A stretch of 64,000 nucleotides of DNA from Ascoidea asiatica (taxonomy: Eukaryota; Ascomycota; Saccharomycetes; Ascoideales; Ascoideaceae): NCBI GenBank assembly GCA_001600695.1, contig BCKQ01000005.1:508593-572592 (forward strand), in the 5' to 3' direction. Made by a program: the position numbers and the translations under genes. Positions 28,710 to 39,900 of this stretch are shown here, in pieces. A model generated the notes under the pieces. It was not told the origin of the DNA and did no database searches. It saw nothing but the letters and a program-made list of their open reading frames with translations. Each line of letters opens with the position of its first letter. Position 1 is the first letter of the stretch.

Positions 28710-30065
28710 TCAATAAAAAACAAAATTGGCTGAACCACTTGTAGAAACAGTACAACCATCACTTCCACTACCAGTATAAACACCGTCAACATAACTACAA
28801 CTACCACTAATAGTTGAGCCACTAGCAGCTTGAATTTTAAGATTATAATTTGGAGCATCCTCATTATTTGGGTTTGGAATAATTGATAAATAAGTAGTTC
28901 CACTAGTTTTACCAGCACCTAATACAACAGGAGCCCAATTACCAATGGTACCAGCATCAGTACCCCAAATACAACCATCTTCAACAGAAACACCAGCATT
29001 ATTAACATAATATTGAGTTGAAGTTTTTTTACCTTCCCATTCGAAATAAGAATCTTCATCAACAACAGAAATTGGTTTTGAACCACCAGCAGATAATAAA
29101 GTTGGAATATTCATGTTTTCTGAACCTGGATAATCAGTTCTACATAATGAAACATCTTTAGATAATTTTGAAATTGCTTTTGAAGTTTTAGCACCCCATT
29201 CACATAAATAATCAGAATCGGAATTGGATTTATAAAGATAACCATTTTTACAATAAAGACCACCAAGAGATCTACCATCAGAAGGTTGAGTTGAAGGCCA
29301 TTGAGTTTTAGACATACCAGCTTGACAAGCATAAGAACAATAATAACCGCTCTTACAAGTTGTTGAAGTATCACCATCTTCATTCATAATTGATGCATAA
29401 CCACCCATATCTAACCAAGAAATTGCAACAACACCTTGACCAGAAGGGAAATCAGTACAAGCAACAGTACCATCAGTGAAAGTTTCAGTTGGATCAGAAA
29501 AATCATCTAAATCACCATCAACGTCACTAGAGGAGGTTGAGGTAGAAGTAGAAGAGGAAGAAGATTCACTACTAGTAGAATCATCAGATTCAGAGGAGGA
29601 TGAGGAAGAAGAACGAGAAAGAGTGGTTGTTGAAGCAGATGATTTAGTAGTTAAAATAGAAGAAGTAGAAGAAATAGTTTCTTCTTCAGAGCTAAAAGAT
29701 GATTCTTCAGCGGAGGAAGTTTCTTCGGCAAAAGATGTTTCTTCAACAATGCTTGAAGTTTTTGAAGCTGAAGTTGCAGAAGTTGAATGAACAGCAGCAA
29801 CTTCAAGTTCATCAGAAGTGGTAGCAGCGGCAGTTGATGTTGCTTCAGCTTCAGTGGTTGCTTCAGCAGCTGTTGTTTCTTCTTCACCAGTAACTAAATT
29901 ACCATTTTGATCGACGTAAACAATGGCGGTTTCAGTGACTTGAACAGTTAATGCTTCAGCCTCAGCTTGACGACGATGCATATGATGAGCATGATCCATT
30001 GCTGCAGGAGCAGCAATAGTAGCTGATATAAGAGAAATTAAAGATAGAATAGTAGAGTATTTCAT
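28710..30065 (-). CDS. SUN-family secreted cell-wall protein (Sim1/Sun4/Uth1 type)
   Basis: 451 residues. The signal peptide [19 protein letters not shown] is followed by a dibasic HRRQ site at about 31-33 that suits Kex2-type processing. A Thr/Ser/Ala/Glu-rich stretch at about 40-185 is probably O-glycosylated. The SUN domain (beta-glucosidase-like GH132) fills about 195-451: [20 protein letters not shown], then [47 protein letters not shown] and the conserved C-terminal Cys pairs. Such proteins act in wall remodelling and septation. The domain is certain, but the paralogue (SUN4, SIM1, UTH1 or NCA3) cannot be chosen. The start ATG at 30063-30065 places the signal peptide at the very N-terminus. 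Confidence 0.93.
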   Translation of the reverse strand: MKYSTILSLISLISATIAAPAAMDHAHHMHRRQAEAEALTVQVTETAIVYVDQNGNLVTGEEETTAAEATTEAEATSTAAATTSDELEVAAVHSTSATSASKTSSIVEETSFAEETSSAEESSFSSEEETISSTSSILTTKSSASTTTLSRSSSSSSSESDDSTSSESSSSSTSTSTSSSDVDGDLDDFSDPTETFTDGTVACTDFPSGQGVVAISWLDMGGYASIMNEDGDTSTTCKSGYYCSYACQAGMSKTQWPSTQPSDGRSLGGLYCKNGYLYKSNSDSDYLCEWGAKTSKAISKLSKDVSLCRTDYPGSENMNIPTLLSAGGSKPISVVDEDSYFEWEGKKTSTQYYVNNAGVSVEDGCIWGTDAGTIGNWAPVVLGAGKTSGTTYLSIIPNPNNEDAPNYNLKIQAASGSTISGSCSYVDGVYTGSGSDGCTVSTSGSANFVFY

Positions 30066-32411
30066 TATTTTAAAAATAAAAGATAATGGATAAGGGAATA
30101 AGGAATGGTATGAATTATATATTTAAATGATTGATTGAATGATTAATGAAAGATTATAGTTGATACAAATATTTTTAAAATAATTTTTTTTTTCTTTAGG
30201 GTATAAAAGTAAATCTTTTGAAATAATTATTTAGCAACAACTTTTTATAATATATTGACAGTAATGATAATTGAATTTTTATGATTAATAATTGTTAAAA
30301 GGAATGAAAGACCAAATATAATTTATTATAAATAAAATAAATGGTGAATTTAACGTTGAGAATTAAAAGAATGTAATAAAGTCAATTAAATTAAGAATAG
30401 AATAATATGAGTAATTATTTCAGTTGGATTTGAACAATAACTTATATATATATATATTTGAATATATTGTATATATTATATTAAATTTAGTAAATGAATG
30501 GAAAAAGTTGGTATGTTTAAGAAATTAAATGAGATCTGATTCTACAATTATTTAAGGAGAGAAAAGTAAAACTAAATATAAAAGGAAGGAAATTTAAAAA
30601 GAAAAAGAAAAGAAAAGAAAAAGACCAAAATTTTTAAAAAATAAGAAAGATAATAAAAATAGCGTACAATAGGATTATATAAATATATCCCAGATCTTAC
30701 AGCTGTTATTATGATAAATCATCAAAATTTGCCAGAAATGCTTATTACGGTAATTAAAAACAGTAAAAATTTGTAAGAAATTTGAAAAAAAAGTTGTTAA
30801 AATCAAAAGAAACGGTAACGATTCAACTGCATTCAGCTGAATTCAGTTGCAATTCGCTAAGGCCTGTTTGAACACAGCCAGGGTGGTGGGCATTTAGTGC
30901 AGCCCTGGTTGAATGGGCAGATGGTCGCACTGCTAACTGTGAACTGTCTGCTAAAAGCTGAAACAGACTAAATGACTCTCAAAACGCTAAGCAGACATTT
31001 CGAACGGAGGTGACCGCTCAGGATAAATGTTTTAAAATGCACAGTAAAGTCACGTGACAATATTTTACTACCTACTCCGGTTTTAACTCCGGTTTCAGAA
31101 ACGGTTTTTCAAGGAAAGTCCCAAAACAAACTTAAGATGCAAATAGCAAAGAAAATACCAAATAGCCAAAGTCAGTACATAGTTAACCTACCTTGGTTGT
31201 TCTTTCAGGCTGTAAAAAAGAAACGGCCTTGCGCTAACCTAGAAATTTCTTTCTTGAGCTTGAGTTTTTTCCCAACTCGATTCCAACGGAAATCAGACTT
31301 CTCAGCATCGTCGCCGTTTCTTATTTGACGCGAAATGTGTAAAGAGTGTAAGCTTTTTGGCTAGAACAATTTTGGCCAGTGAACACTCACGGAAAATTTG
31401 TTGAACGCGGCTTTGTGTCTCCGCCGCTCTTGCAAAGTGCGACTAATTATTTGACCATGGTCAGGCGAACCTGAACTCCTTTTCAAACAAGAATAGTCAT
31501 GTGACAAACAAGCTTTTGCATTAATCACTTCCATCACTACGTACCACCATCAAGCTCCAAGATTGCCTTGAATAGTTAAACATGTATATCGATCTACAAA
31601 TAAAATCGTTACCGGCTTAAATTAAAATTTTTCTTCAATTTTAATAAGATGAATTGAAATAGTAAATAACTGTGTTGTTGACTTTAAAGTTCCTTACAGA
31701 AATTTCCCATTGCGATCACTGATATTCCTTGCGGAGATTTTTATTTTTTAAGGTCAAGCAATCACATGATTTAAATTTACCCGGCAAAAGTAGAACCTTG
31801 TTAGGAATTTAGTCACATGTTCAATTGGAACGTTAGGTAATATACCAGTTATTGAGAATCATACCAGTAATAAAAGGTTTGACTCAGATTTTTATTTTGA
31901 TTTTGAAGTTTATTACCATTTTCATTCCGCTTCTATTCTCAATTTACATACTGTACGTCTGGAATTCTTTACTAATTTTCATTAACAATGAGAACAAACA
32001 GGGAAAACGTTTGCTGAAACCATAATTGATTAGCGATATATTCTGATTTTCAGGGTGATATCAATTCTTCAAAAATCCTTCTGTTCTTTTCGTTCGAAAT
32101 GTGTCAATCTTGAAATAAATAGTATCATAATATTTATTTAACGAAATGATAGTTATCCGAATTTAGTTTCATTATTTTTATTCACTTCCGTATGGGAAAA
32201 ATTCTCTCCCGTTTTTGGACATTACCGGCCGTTAACTTTAGCAGTAAACAATCTCAATGAGGATATAAAATAACTTACAATTTCGACTTAAACTTAAAAT
32301 TAAATATTGAGCTTTTGAATTATTAAATTGAAAAAAAAACAAAATAATTACCTGAATTAGTAATAAACCTAAGTCCTATACCGACTGATATTTCAAAATA
32401 AAGAGATTTTA
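30066..32411. promoter_or_regulatory. Long upstream region of SUN gene
   Basis: 2.3 kb with no recognised gene. The half next to the SUN gene is AT-rich. The part 30830-31600 is GC-richer and carries an inverted CCAGGG/CCCTGG pair (30878-30883 and 30903-30908) and a GTCACGTGAC palindrome at 31049-31058. A Reb1-like TTTACCCGG lies near 31777-31785. A long promoter fits a regulated wall gene. A 63-codon frame at 31137 has no recognisable features and was not called. Confidence 0.45.
31051..31056. promoter_or_regulatory. CACGTG E-box in a 10-bp palindrome
   Basis: CACGTG flanked by GT and AC, making the perfect palindrome GTCACGTGAC, about 1 kb upstream of the SUN-family gene. Confidence 0.4.
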
Positions 32412-34697
32412 TTATTTTTCATTTTTAACTTCTCTTCTATCAAACCCAGCATTAATAAAACTGTCTAACACCGTACTTTCAGAATCCATTTCTGTAATCA
32501 TTTCAACATCTGATTTTATATTTAATTTACTTTTAATATCTTCATTCAGCACTTCTTCTTCACTAACTGCTGTTCCTTCACTATCATCCATCATTTCATA
32601 TATACTTTCTTCCTTTTTCTCCATTTCATTATCATTATGTTTATTTGCATAATTAGATCCATAATTGAAATTTTTCAAAATTGAACAATTCTCTTCATAA
32701 TTATCGCAATCTAGTGCAAAATCAATTGATCCATTCAAATTAGTTTCATTATAGTTATAATTAAAATTGAAATTATCATTGATGTTATTATTCAATTTCC
32801 AGTTATACTCATAATCATTAAATCCATTATATCCATTTACTAAATTTGCTCCATCATTATTTGTACTAGCACCTTCTTTCTCACCTAAACTACCAAATAA
32901 TGTAGCTGTTGATTCATTAAAATTATTACAAAGATCATAATCCTTATGGACATTTTTTAAATTACCCAAACAATATATGTCGTCCTTTGATTCGACCGAA
33001 CTTGATTTCAAATTTAGCCATTCTTTATTTTCTATCGCTTCATCCATTATATTCAAGATATTACTTATTTTTCTTTCAACCATTTCTCTAAGTTGATCAA
33101 TATTTTCAATTTCGTTAATCTCTGAATTTAAGGACATAATGATTTTCGTCATTTTTACTAAAACTTTATTTCCATAATAATTTTTTTCTCTTAGCATTTC
33201 AATTTCGATTTGTTTTGATTTAATATTAGAAATAAATTCTTGAAATAAAATTTGATATTTCTCGCTTATTCTTCTCATTTCATCCATTTCAATCATTCCA
33301 ACACTTCCATCGATATTTTCTGAGAAAATTTTAGAATCGAACTTATTTATAAAATCTTTCTGTAATGTTTCTTCAATTTTACCTTCTGGATTGAAAAAAT
33401 TTAGTTTGAACTTTTTAAAATTTTCCAATGTTTCCTTATATCTTATATTGTTACTATCAGTAAAATTAACATTTTCATTTTTCAAAAGAAAACAGTTTGA
33501 TTTTATTGTATTTGAAGTAACTAAATCGACATCTGATCTCTCTAATTCAATTATTTTACTTATAGGCTTCAAAGTAGGAAATGGAATAAAATCATAATCA
33601 TTATCCGAATTGAAATTACTAAAATTCAGTTTTTCATTAATATTTTCCTTATTTCCTCTATCATTTTCACTTATTTCAATAGATTCAATACTTCTTTCAT
33701 ATTCCATATTCTCTTTATTTTCACTATTATTTTCAAACTTTACATTTTCATAAAATTCCTCATTTTCTTTATTTTTTTTGAATTTAGTGGTGTTATTCAA
33801 AATTCTTAAATCTATTTTTTTTAAATCATTTATTGAAGAAAAATTTTGTTTATTCAAGGTTATATTCAGGTTTTTTTTCAAATTTGGAAAATCTTTAAAG
33901 TTTTTGTGATTTTTAGTCGGAATTTTATTTTTAGTAATACTTATTTTATTTTCTATATTATTATTCTCACTATTTATAGATTTATTATTGTTTTCAACTG
34001 AAAAGTCATTATTACTTATATTTTCCTTTTGGGATTCATAATCAGTATTTAAAGAATGATTCAGAGAAATAATTGAATTGTTTTCATCATGTTCAGAATA
34101 AGAGAAAATTTTTGTAAATGAGGGAATTTTAGTTTTCGAAGAAAGTGGAGAATTTTGTATAAATTGATCAGAACTATAAAATGATTTATTAATATAATTT
34201 TCATTGGTATTATAAATATTATGAGTATCATAGGTTTCATTAGTATCATAAGTATCATAAGAATCATAAGTTGTACAATCCGCTCCTATAGAAGAAGATG
34301 CAGATTCTGGATTTTTTTCAATTTTTTTTTCATTTTCTTTTCTGACTTTTTTTTCATTTTTGTTTTTAGGGATTAATAAATTATAACTTTTTTGATTTTT
34401 AATTTTTTGAAGTTTTTTATGATTCTTCGAATTTTTATTTGATTTTGAATCATTTAATTTATTTAATTGATCTTTTTCTTTATTTAAATTATGAAGAGAA
34501 AAAGAAATTGTAGGTAAAGCATAATTTGGCATATTTAAATATTTAGGATATAATAAAGAATCAATTAAATTATTATCAATACTATTATTACTATTATCTG
34601 TGCTATTAATATTATTATTAATGATTGCAGAATTTAATTGATTGATTTTTTCATCAATTTGATTGATATCTAGAATTTTATTAGACAATTGATCCAT
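32412..34697 (-). CDS. Unrecognised coiled-coil protein
   Basis: 761 residues from a clear ATG at 34695-34697; family not recognised. The N-terminal 70 residues include a coil (ILDINQIDEKINQLNSAI) and a less repetitive segment LLYPKYLNMPNYALPTISFS that could be a short conserved motif. The middle (90-420) is Lys/Asn/Glu/Ser-rich, with Thr/Tyr/Asp repeats (about 145-165). A helical coiled-coil part at about 485-575 contains RRISEKYQILFQEFISNIKSK and INEIENIDQLREMVERKI. The last 60 residues are acidic. The pattern fits a structural protein of the spindle pole, kinetochore or cortex, but that is guesswork. It lies 310 bases downstream of GPI8 in tandem. Confidence 0.65.
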   Translation of the reverse strand: MDQLSNKILDINQIDEKINQLNSAIINNNINSTDNSNNSIDNNLIDSLLYPKYLNMPNYALPTISFSLHNLNKEKDQLNKLNDSKSNKNSKNHKKLQKIKNQKSYNLLIPKNKNEKKVRKENEKKIEKNPESASSSIGADCTTYDSYDTYDTNETYDTHNIYNTNENYINKSFYSSDQFIQNSPLSSKTKIPSFTKIFSYSEHDENNSIISLNHSLNTDYESQKENISNNDFSVENNNKSINSENNNIENKISITKNKIPTKNHKNFKDFPNLKKNLNITLNKQNFSSINDLKKIDLRILNNTTKFKKNKENEEFYENVKFENNSENKENMEYERSIESIEISENDRGNKENINEKLNFSNFNSDNDYDFIPFPTLKPISKIIELERSDVDLVTSNTIKSNCFLLKNENVNFTDSNNIRYKETLENFKKFKLNFFNPEGKIEETLQKDFINKFDSKIFSENIDGSVGMIEMDEMRRISEKYQILFQEFISNIKSKQIEIEMLREKNYYGNKVLVKMTKIIMSLNSEINEIENIDQLREMVERKISNILNIMDEAIENKEWLNLKSSSVESKDDIYCLGNLKNVHKDYDLCNNFNESTATLFGSLGEKEGASTNNDGANLVNGYNGFNDYEYNWKLNNNINDNFNFNYNYNETNLNGSIDFALDCDNYEENCSILKNFNYGSNYANKHNDNEMEKKEESIYEMMDDSEGTAVSEEEVLNEDIKSKLNIKSDVEMITEMDSESTVLDSFINAGFDRREVKNEK

Positions 34698-35007
34698 ATT
34701 AAATATAAATAAACTTGGATTTTAAAATATTTTATTATTTATTCTTTTTTCAAAATCTGAAAAGTTTTTGAACATTTTTATTTTGCTGATAATTAAATAG
34801 ACTTTTGAATGAAAATTGAATTAAATTGAATTAGAATATATTAAAGTAGTTGAACATTAGTAATTATTTTATTGTTCAATGTTTATTGAATATTTTTGTT
34901 ACACAAAAAGCCTAAGGGGTAATAATGAAAGGTAAAATAAGGATATCCATAAAAATGGATTCAAAAACAATTTATTTATCCTATGAATTAAATAAATAAA
35001 TATTTTA
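34698..35007. promoter_or_regulatory. Short tandem intergenic region (GPI8 3' flank, promoter of the coiled-coil gene)
   Basis: 310 bases of AT-rich sequence between two minus-strand genes; no distinctive site was seen. Confidence 0.5.
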
Positions 35008-36036
35008 TTAAGTTAATAAATTGAATAAATTTTTATAATCCGATTGAAAATTATTATTAAAATCTTGAATTAAATATAATAGATCATTTTCAACATTATC
35101 ATAAATAACATTTTGAATATCACCAAAGAAATCAGTTATTAAAACTTCAGAAAGATTTCTTTTGAATAGGTCAGTTCTAACACCAGCATGAGAATGAATA
35201 TTTTCAAAAGTATAAGAATTGAATAAATTTTGAATTGATAATTTTGAATTTTTATTAATCTTTTCTAGAAAATCAAGATTATAATAAGTAAATCTATCAA
35301 TTACTGCCACACCGATTTCAACATCAGAATGATGAGAATACGAAGATTCATCCAACTCTGAAGAACCAACAGCTAAAATATTTGGAGAATAGAATTTTGA
35401 ATACATTGTATTTGCTTGACAGGTATCAATCATAAAAAAGATTTCATTATATCTTTTTTTTTCATACATTTGTTGAAAAGCATCAGCAATATCATAAGAA
35501 CTAATCTCTTCAGCATCTTGAAATTTTAAAAATTCATCACCACCATGACCAGTCATATATATAAATATATTTGAATTTTCATCAGTTAAAAGTCTTTTTG
35601 ATCTTGGATGTTCAGGACCCCATCTGTCAGTTAATAGTCTTATAAAATTCTCTACAGTTACATCATAGCCTCTATAATCTACTTGAATATTATCACCATA
35701 TAAATCTATTTCTCTTCTAGCATTATTGAATACTGAACCAGAAAATGAATTTCTTGAATTGCAGGCAATATCATCGGCCAACATTAAAATGATTTGAGAA
35801 TCCGGAATACCTAATCTTTTTACAGTTCTATACATAGATAAAGTATTTGCAATATGTCTATAATTAAACCAGAATCGTGAAGTGTCTACCAATACAGCCC
35901 AGTTATTTGTATGATGAGAAGTGGAAGAAATAGTTTCACCATCAGCGGTTTGTCCTTCAGATTGATCTAAATCGTTGGAATTGGCAAATCGCCACAATAA
36001 AAAAAAAGTTATGAATAGTATTCTACCAAACCACAT
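35008..36036 (-). CDS. GPI8: GPI-anchor transamidase catalytic subunit
   Basis: 342 residues of the C13 (legumain/caspase-like) cysteine protease family. It cleaves the C-terminal GPI signal and joins preassembled GPI to proteins in the ER lumen. After a hydrophobic N-terminal segment (MWFGRILFITFFLLWRF), the domain starts NNWAVLVDTSRFWFNYRH. The catalytic His164 is in MTGHGGDEFLKFQD and the catalytic Cys206 in FMIDTCQANTM. The SSELDESSYSH segment follows. The lumenal domain is complete. The C-terminal transmembrane segment usual in this family is not obvious: the last residues (DFNNNFQSDYKNLFNLLT) are not strongly hydrophobic. The start is the first ATG; a longer frame upstream starts only with TTG. 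It is divergent from ITC1. Confidence 0.95.
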   Translation of the reverse strand: MWFGRILFITFFLLWRFANSNDLDQSEGQTADGETISSTSHHTNNWAVLVDTSRFWFNYRHIANTLSMYRTVKRLGIPDSQIILMLADDIACNSRNSFSGSVFNNARREIDLYGDNIQVDYRGYDVTVENFIRLLTDRWGPEHPRSKRLLTDENSNIFIYMTGHGGDEFLKFQDAEEISSYDIADAFQQMYEKKRYNEIFFMIDTCQANTMYSKFYSPNILAVGSSELDESSYSHHSDVEIGVAVIDRFTYYNLDFLEKINKNSKLSIQNLFNSYTFENIHSHAGVRTDLFKRNLSEVLITDFFGDIQNVIYDNVENDLLYLIQDFNNNFQSDYKNLFNLLT

Positions 36037-36910
36037 AGTATCGATATATATATATAAATAGGTAGTTATATTCAACCACTCTCCAAGCAATAGTGCTTAA
36101 ACTAATTCAAAACATATATTCAACCAAACAGCATATTATAATCCCCCAGAGAAAGAATTGAAAACAGGTATGAGTGATGAGCGTTTGAAATAGATCTGAG
36201 TTTGAGTGCTGACAGCCCAGCACCGCGTCATAATCTCATCACGTGATAGTACCTTATATCTGGTCTCAACACGCGTAATTGCTTTGACTGTAAGTTAACT
36301 GTAGCCTTACTGTAGCTTAGCGGTAAGAGTAATACCGGCAGTGGTTGGTATACCCTCCATAGCTAGTTCCTGTACCACAGTACTCTGCGATTGGACTGGA
36401 TCTGTTTATCTTTTTTTGCCTTTTCTATATTCTGTTCTATTCTCTTCTCTTCTTTTTTAATTTATATTTTTATTCCTTTCTCCTTTCTCTTAAGAAATGA
36501 TTGAATAATCTTTTTTATTTCATTCTTTTTTCACTTCACCAATATCAATAACAATATAAAAACCATTTTTATCATCTTCATTGATATATTTACTGATTCC
36601 AATATTCAAAGGTACTCTATTTACTCGGAGATAACTTTACTGGGTTCCTGAAATATACTAATATTAAGTTTTACAATAGCAGTTATATTTATACAAGTAC
36701 CGTATTTGATATTTTAAATTTATTCATTTCCTTGAAAATTAGTTTATTTGCTTCAAAATTTTGTATTTCATTTTATTTTAATTCAAACTTATTGTATTAT
36801 ATATATATATATATATATATTGGAACCATTACATTATATCAAAATACATAAGATATTACAATATCATATAATATCATTTTTGATATAAAGTTATAAGTTA
36901 TTATTAAAAA
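36037..36910. promoter_or_regulatory. Divergent promoter region GPI8/ITC1
   Basis: 874 bases. ATCACGTGAT at 36238-36247 is a perfect palindrome in a GC-richer island (36150-36410). A TA dinucleotide run at about 36798-36821 lies near the ITC1 start. Confidence 0.5.
36240..36245. promoter_or_regulatory. CACGTG E-box in ATCACGTGAT
   Basis: Perfect 10-bp palindrome in the GPI8/ITC1 divergent promoter, the best match in the window to a Cbf1-type site. Confidence 0.45.
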
Positions 36911-39900
36911 ATGGTATGTATTCATATATTCCATCTTTTACTGAGGTATTTCCTTTTCTTTTTTTTTTTCTTTCCCTCTCTATCTCTCTTTCCTCGTCAA
37001 GTATATTTCATATTCAAAAGTTTATAATTATGCTTACATATAGTATATTCAAATACTGTATTTATATTTTTTCTTAGATTCTAACAAATTTCATTTATTT
37101 TCAAAAATTTAAAGGTTCTATATAAAAGAAAGCCAGTTATATATCAATCTCCACCAGAATTACCAATTGATTCCTCAACTAGAGTTTGGTATATACCTGA
37201 AACAAAAGAATGGTTTTTAACTTATAATGAATATTTAAAAAAAATTGATTATTATAATGAAAAAAAATTTGTTTGTGAAATTTCTGGTAATTCTTGTTTT
37301 ACTTATTTTCAAGCTTTAAATTCAGAAAAAAAAGAAATTCAGTTAATTAATCAAAATTTTCCAAATGCTTTAAAAGAACCAATTTTGAGATTTATTCAAT
37401 TTTCAACCATTTCAAGAATTGATCAATTAGTTGATAAAGTTTATTCAAATTTTAAAAATGAATTTTTTCCTGGTGAATTAATTTCTGTTAAATTCAATAA
37501 TGATCAAATTAAAAAAAATGGTTATATTAGAGAAAAAGCAAAATTTACAAATCATTGTAATTATAGAATAACTTTAATTGATAGTAATAATCAAGAAGTT
37601 GATGTTAATGAAAATTCAATCTCGAGAAACAGAAATAACTTTACAAAATGGTATGTTAAAACATTTATAAAATTAACTGTTTCAAGATCTTCAAGAATTG
37701 GTTCTCCATGGATTGTAAAAGATGAATTTGCTAAAAAATATAATATTTCAACGAATTATCCAAATTATTTAATTAAATATTTTCAAAATGTTAATCAAGA
37801 TAATCAAAATCATAATCAAATTGATAATCAGAATGTTATCGAAATTGATACTCATACTGACACTGAAAATGAAAATGATATTGAAAGTGGAAATGATGAA
37901 GGTGAAAGTGACAATGAAAACACGAATACAAAAATAAATAAAAAACTAAGGAATAAAAATAAAGCTAAACTGAATTCTAAAATAAAAGCAAAAACGAAAA
38001 CTAAATCAAAAATAAAATCAAAATTAAAAGATAAAGGTAAAATGAATTTAAAAAAAGATAAAGTTAAATTAGAACCAAAATTTAATACAAATGAAAATAA
38101 TAATGCTTTTAAAAATTCTTCAACTTTTTTGTCTTATGATAATAATCTGAAATTATTCAAAAAAACTGAAGATTTAAGTTATACTAATAATGTAATTAAT
38201 GTAAATAATGTAAATAATGAAAATTTTTCAAATGTAAAATTCAAAAATTATCAATCAAATCATAATTCTCAAAATATTATTAATAATCTTAGTGATAATG
38301 ATAATAGTAATCAAAATTCATTAAATAAAAAAAGAGAATCAACTATTATTTCAAATTCAATTTCAAATTTCACTCTGTCAAATATACTCAACGATCCAAG
38401 TGAAATAAATCAAAGTGCAAATCATAATATTAATCTAAATCAAAACTATCACCAAATATTACCCGCTCCCACTTCTCCTTTCTCTTCTTTATCTTCTAAT
38501 GATTCCCGTTCAAATGTAAAATATGATTCATCTTTTGGATTACTACAATTTCCAAATGCAAAAGTTAGAAGAATTTTACCTAAACAGATGCAATTGCAAT
38601 ATCATTTACTTCAACAACAAAATCAAGATCAATTCCAGAATTTTCAAAATCCAATTAAAAATGATAATTTTGAAAATGATAATTTAATAGCTAAACCAAA
38701 AAGAGGTAGAAAAAAAAGACAAAGGACTCAAGATGAAATAGAATTAGAAATTCAAAAGCTAAACGAAAAAGATTTCAAAAAAGAGAAAAAAATTTCGAAG
38801 AAGAAACGAAAATCAAATTTTCCAACGATTGATAATTTTATTCATCATGATAACAATTTAAATTCTGATAATACTATTAATAATAATAATGATGATGATT
38901 CAACAGCCGATATGAATGATTTATCTGTAGATACTTTGTCAAATAAAAATGAAAAATCTATTAAAAAATTAAAATCTCATAAAAAATATAAATCAAAAAA
39001 GAATAATAGCATTCTTGAAAATTTTGATGAAATTGAAATTGATAACCATTCTCCACAAAATTCAATTCCACAAACTCCAAAAGGAGAAATTCTTATGCCA
39101 ATTATTCCTCCTCTACCAATAGTTCATGAAATTAAAGAAGATTTTTTATTTCCCTATAATCCATTGATTAATTTTTTGTCTTTAGAGTCTTCAAAGAAAA
39201 TTTTGAAAAAACCGAATTTCAAAAAGCTCAATTCAATTGAACATATTAGTGAAGCTTTACAATCGTGGTCTTTTTTAAATATCTATAGAAAACCATTAGC
39301 ATTAGATACATTTACATTTGATGATTTTATAACATGCTTAAATATCAATGATGTAGATCTAGCTCCAGATAATACTTTATTGAATGAAATTTTTTGTTCA
39401 TTATTAAGTTTAATTCTTAATAAAAAAAATCTAAATAATGGTATAGAAGAAACTTCAAAATCAAAATCCAATAAAAAATATATAGATTATGATTTATATT
39501 TAACACCATTACCTATTGAAGAAAATTGGCTTGATTCAGAAGATGAAGAAATATTGAGAGATACAAATTCTCAAGTAATCAAAATCAATCAAGAAAACAA
39601 TGAAACAGAAGACGAAGATAAGGATGATAAGGAAATTAAGATTGAAAAGATTGAAGTCCAAAATGGAAAGAATGAAAAAAAAATAGACTCAATTGAAAAA
39701 GTTGAAGAAAAAGTCGTTGTCACAGTTAATCAAAAACTTCATGAAATAGAAGAAGGTGGAGCTAATAGTGAAACACGGGAGGTTGGGCAAGAACCTAAAA
39801 ATAAAGCTAAAGAAATAGAAGAACCCAAATCATCTATTGAAGAAGAGGACGAAGCATACATGTTTATCCTTGATAGAGCGGTTAATTATCGAAATACTTC

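Noticed and set aside
31137..31328. 63-codon plus-strand frame in the SUN upstream region
   Set aside because: No recognised domain; falls in a GC-richer promoter island where chance frames are longer.
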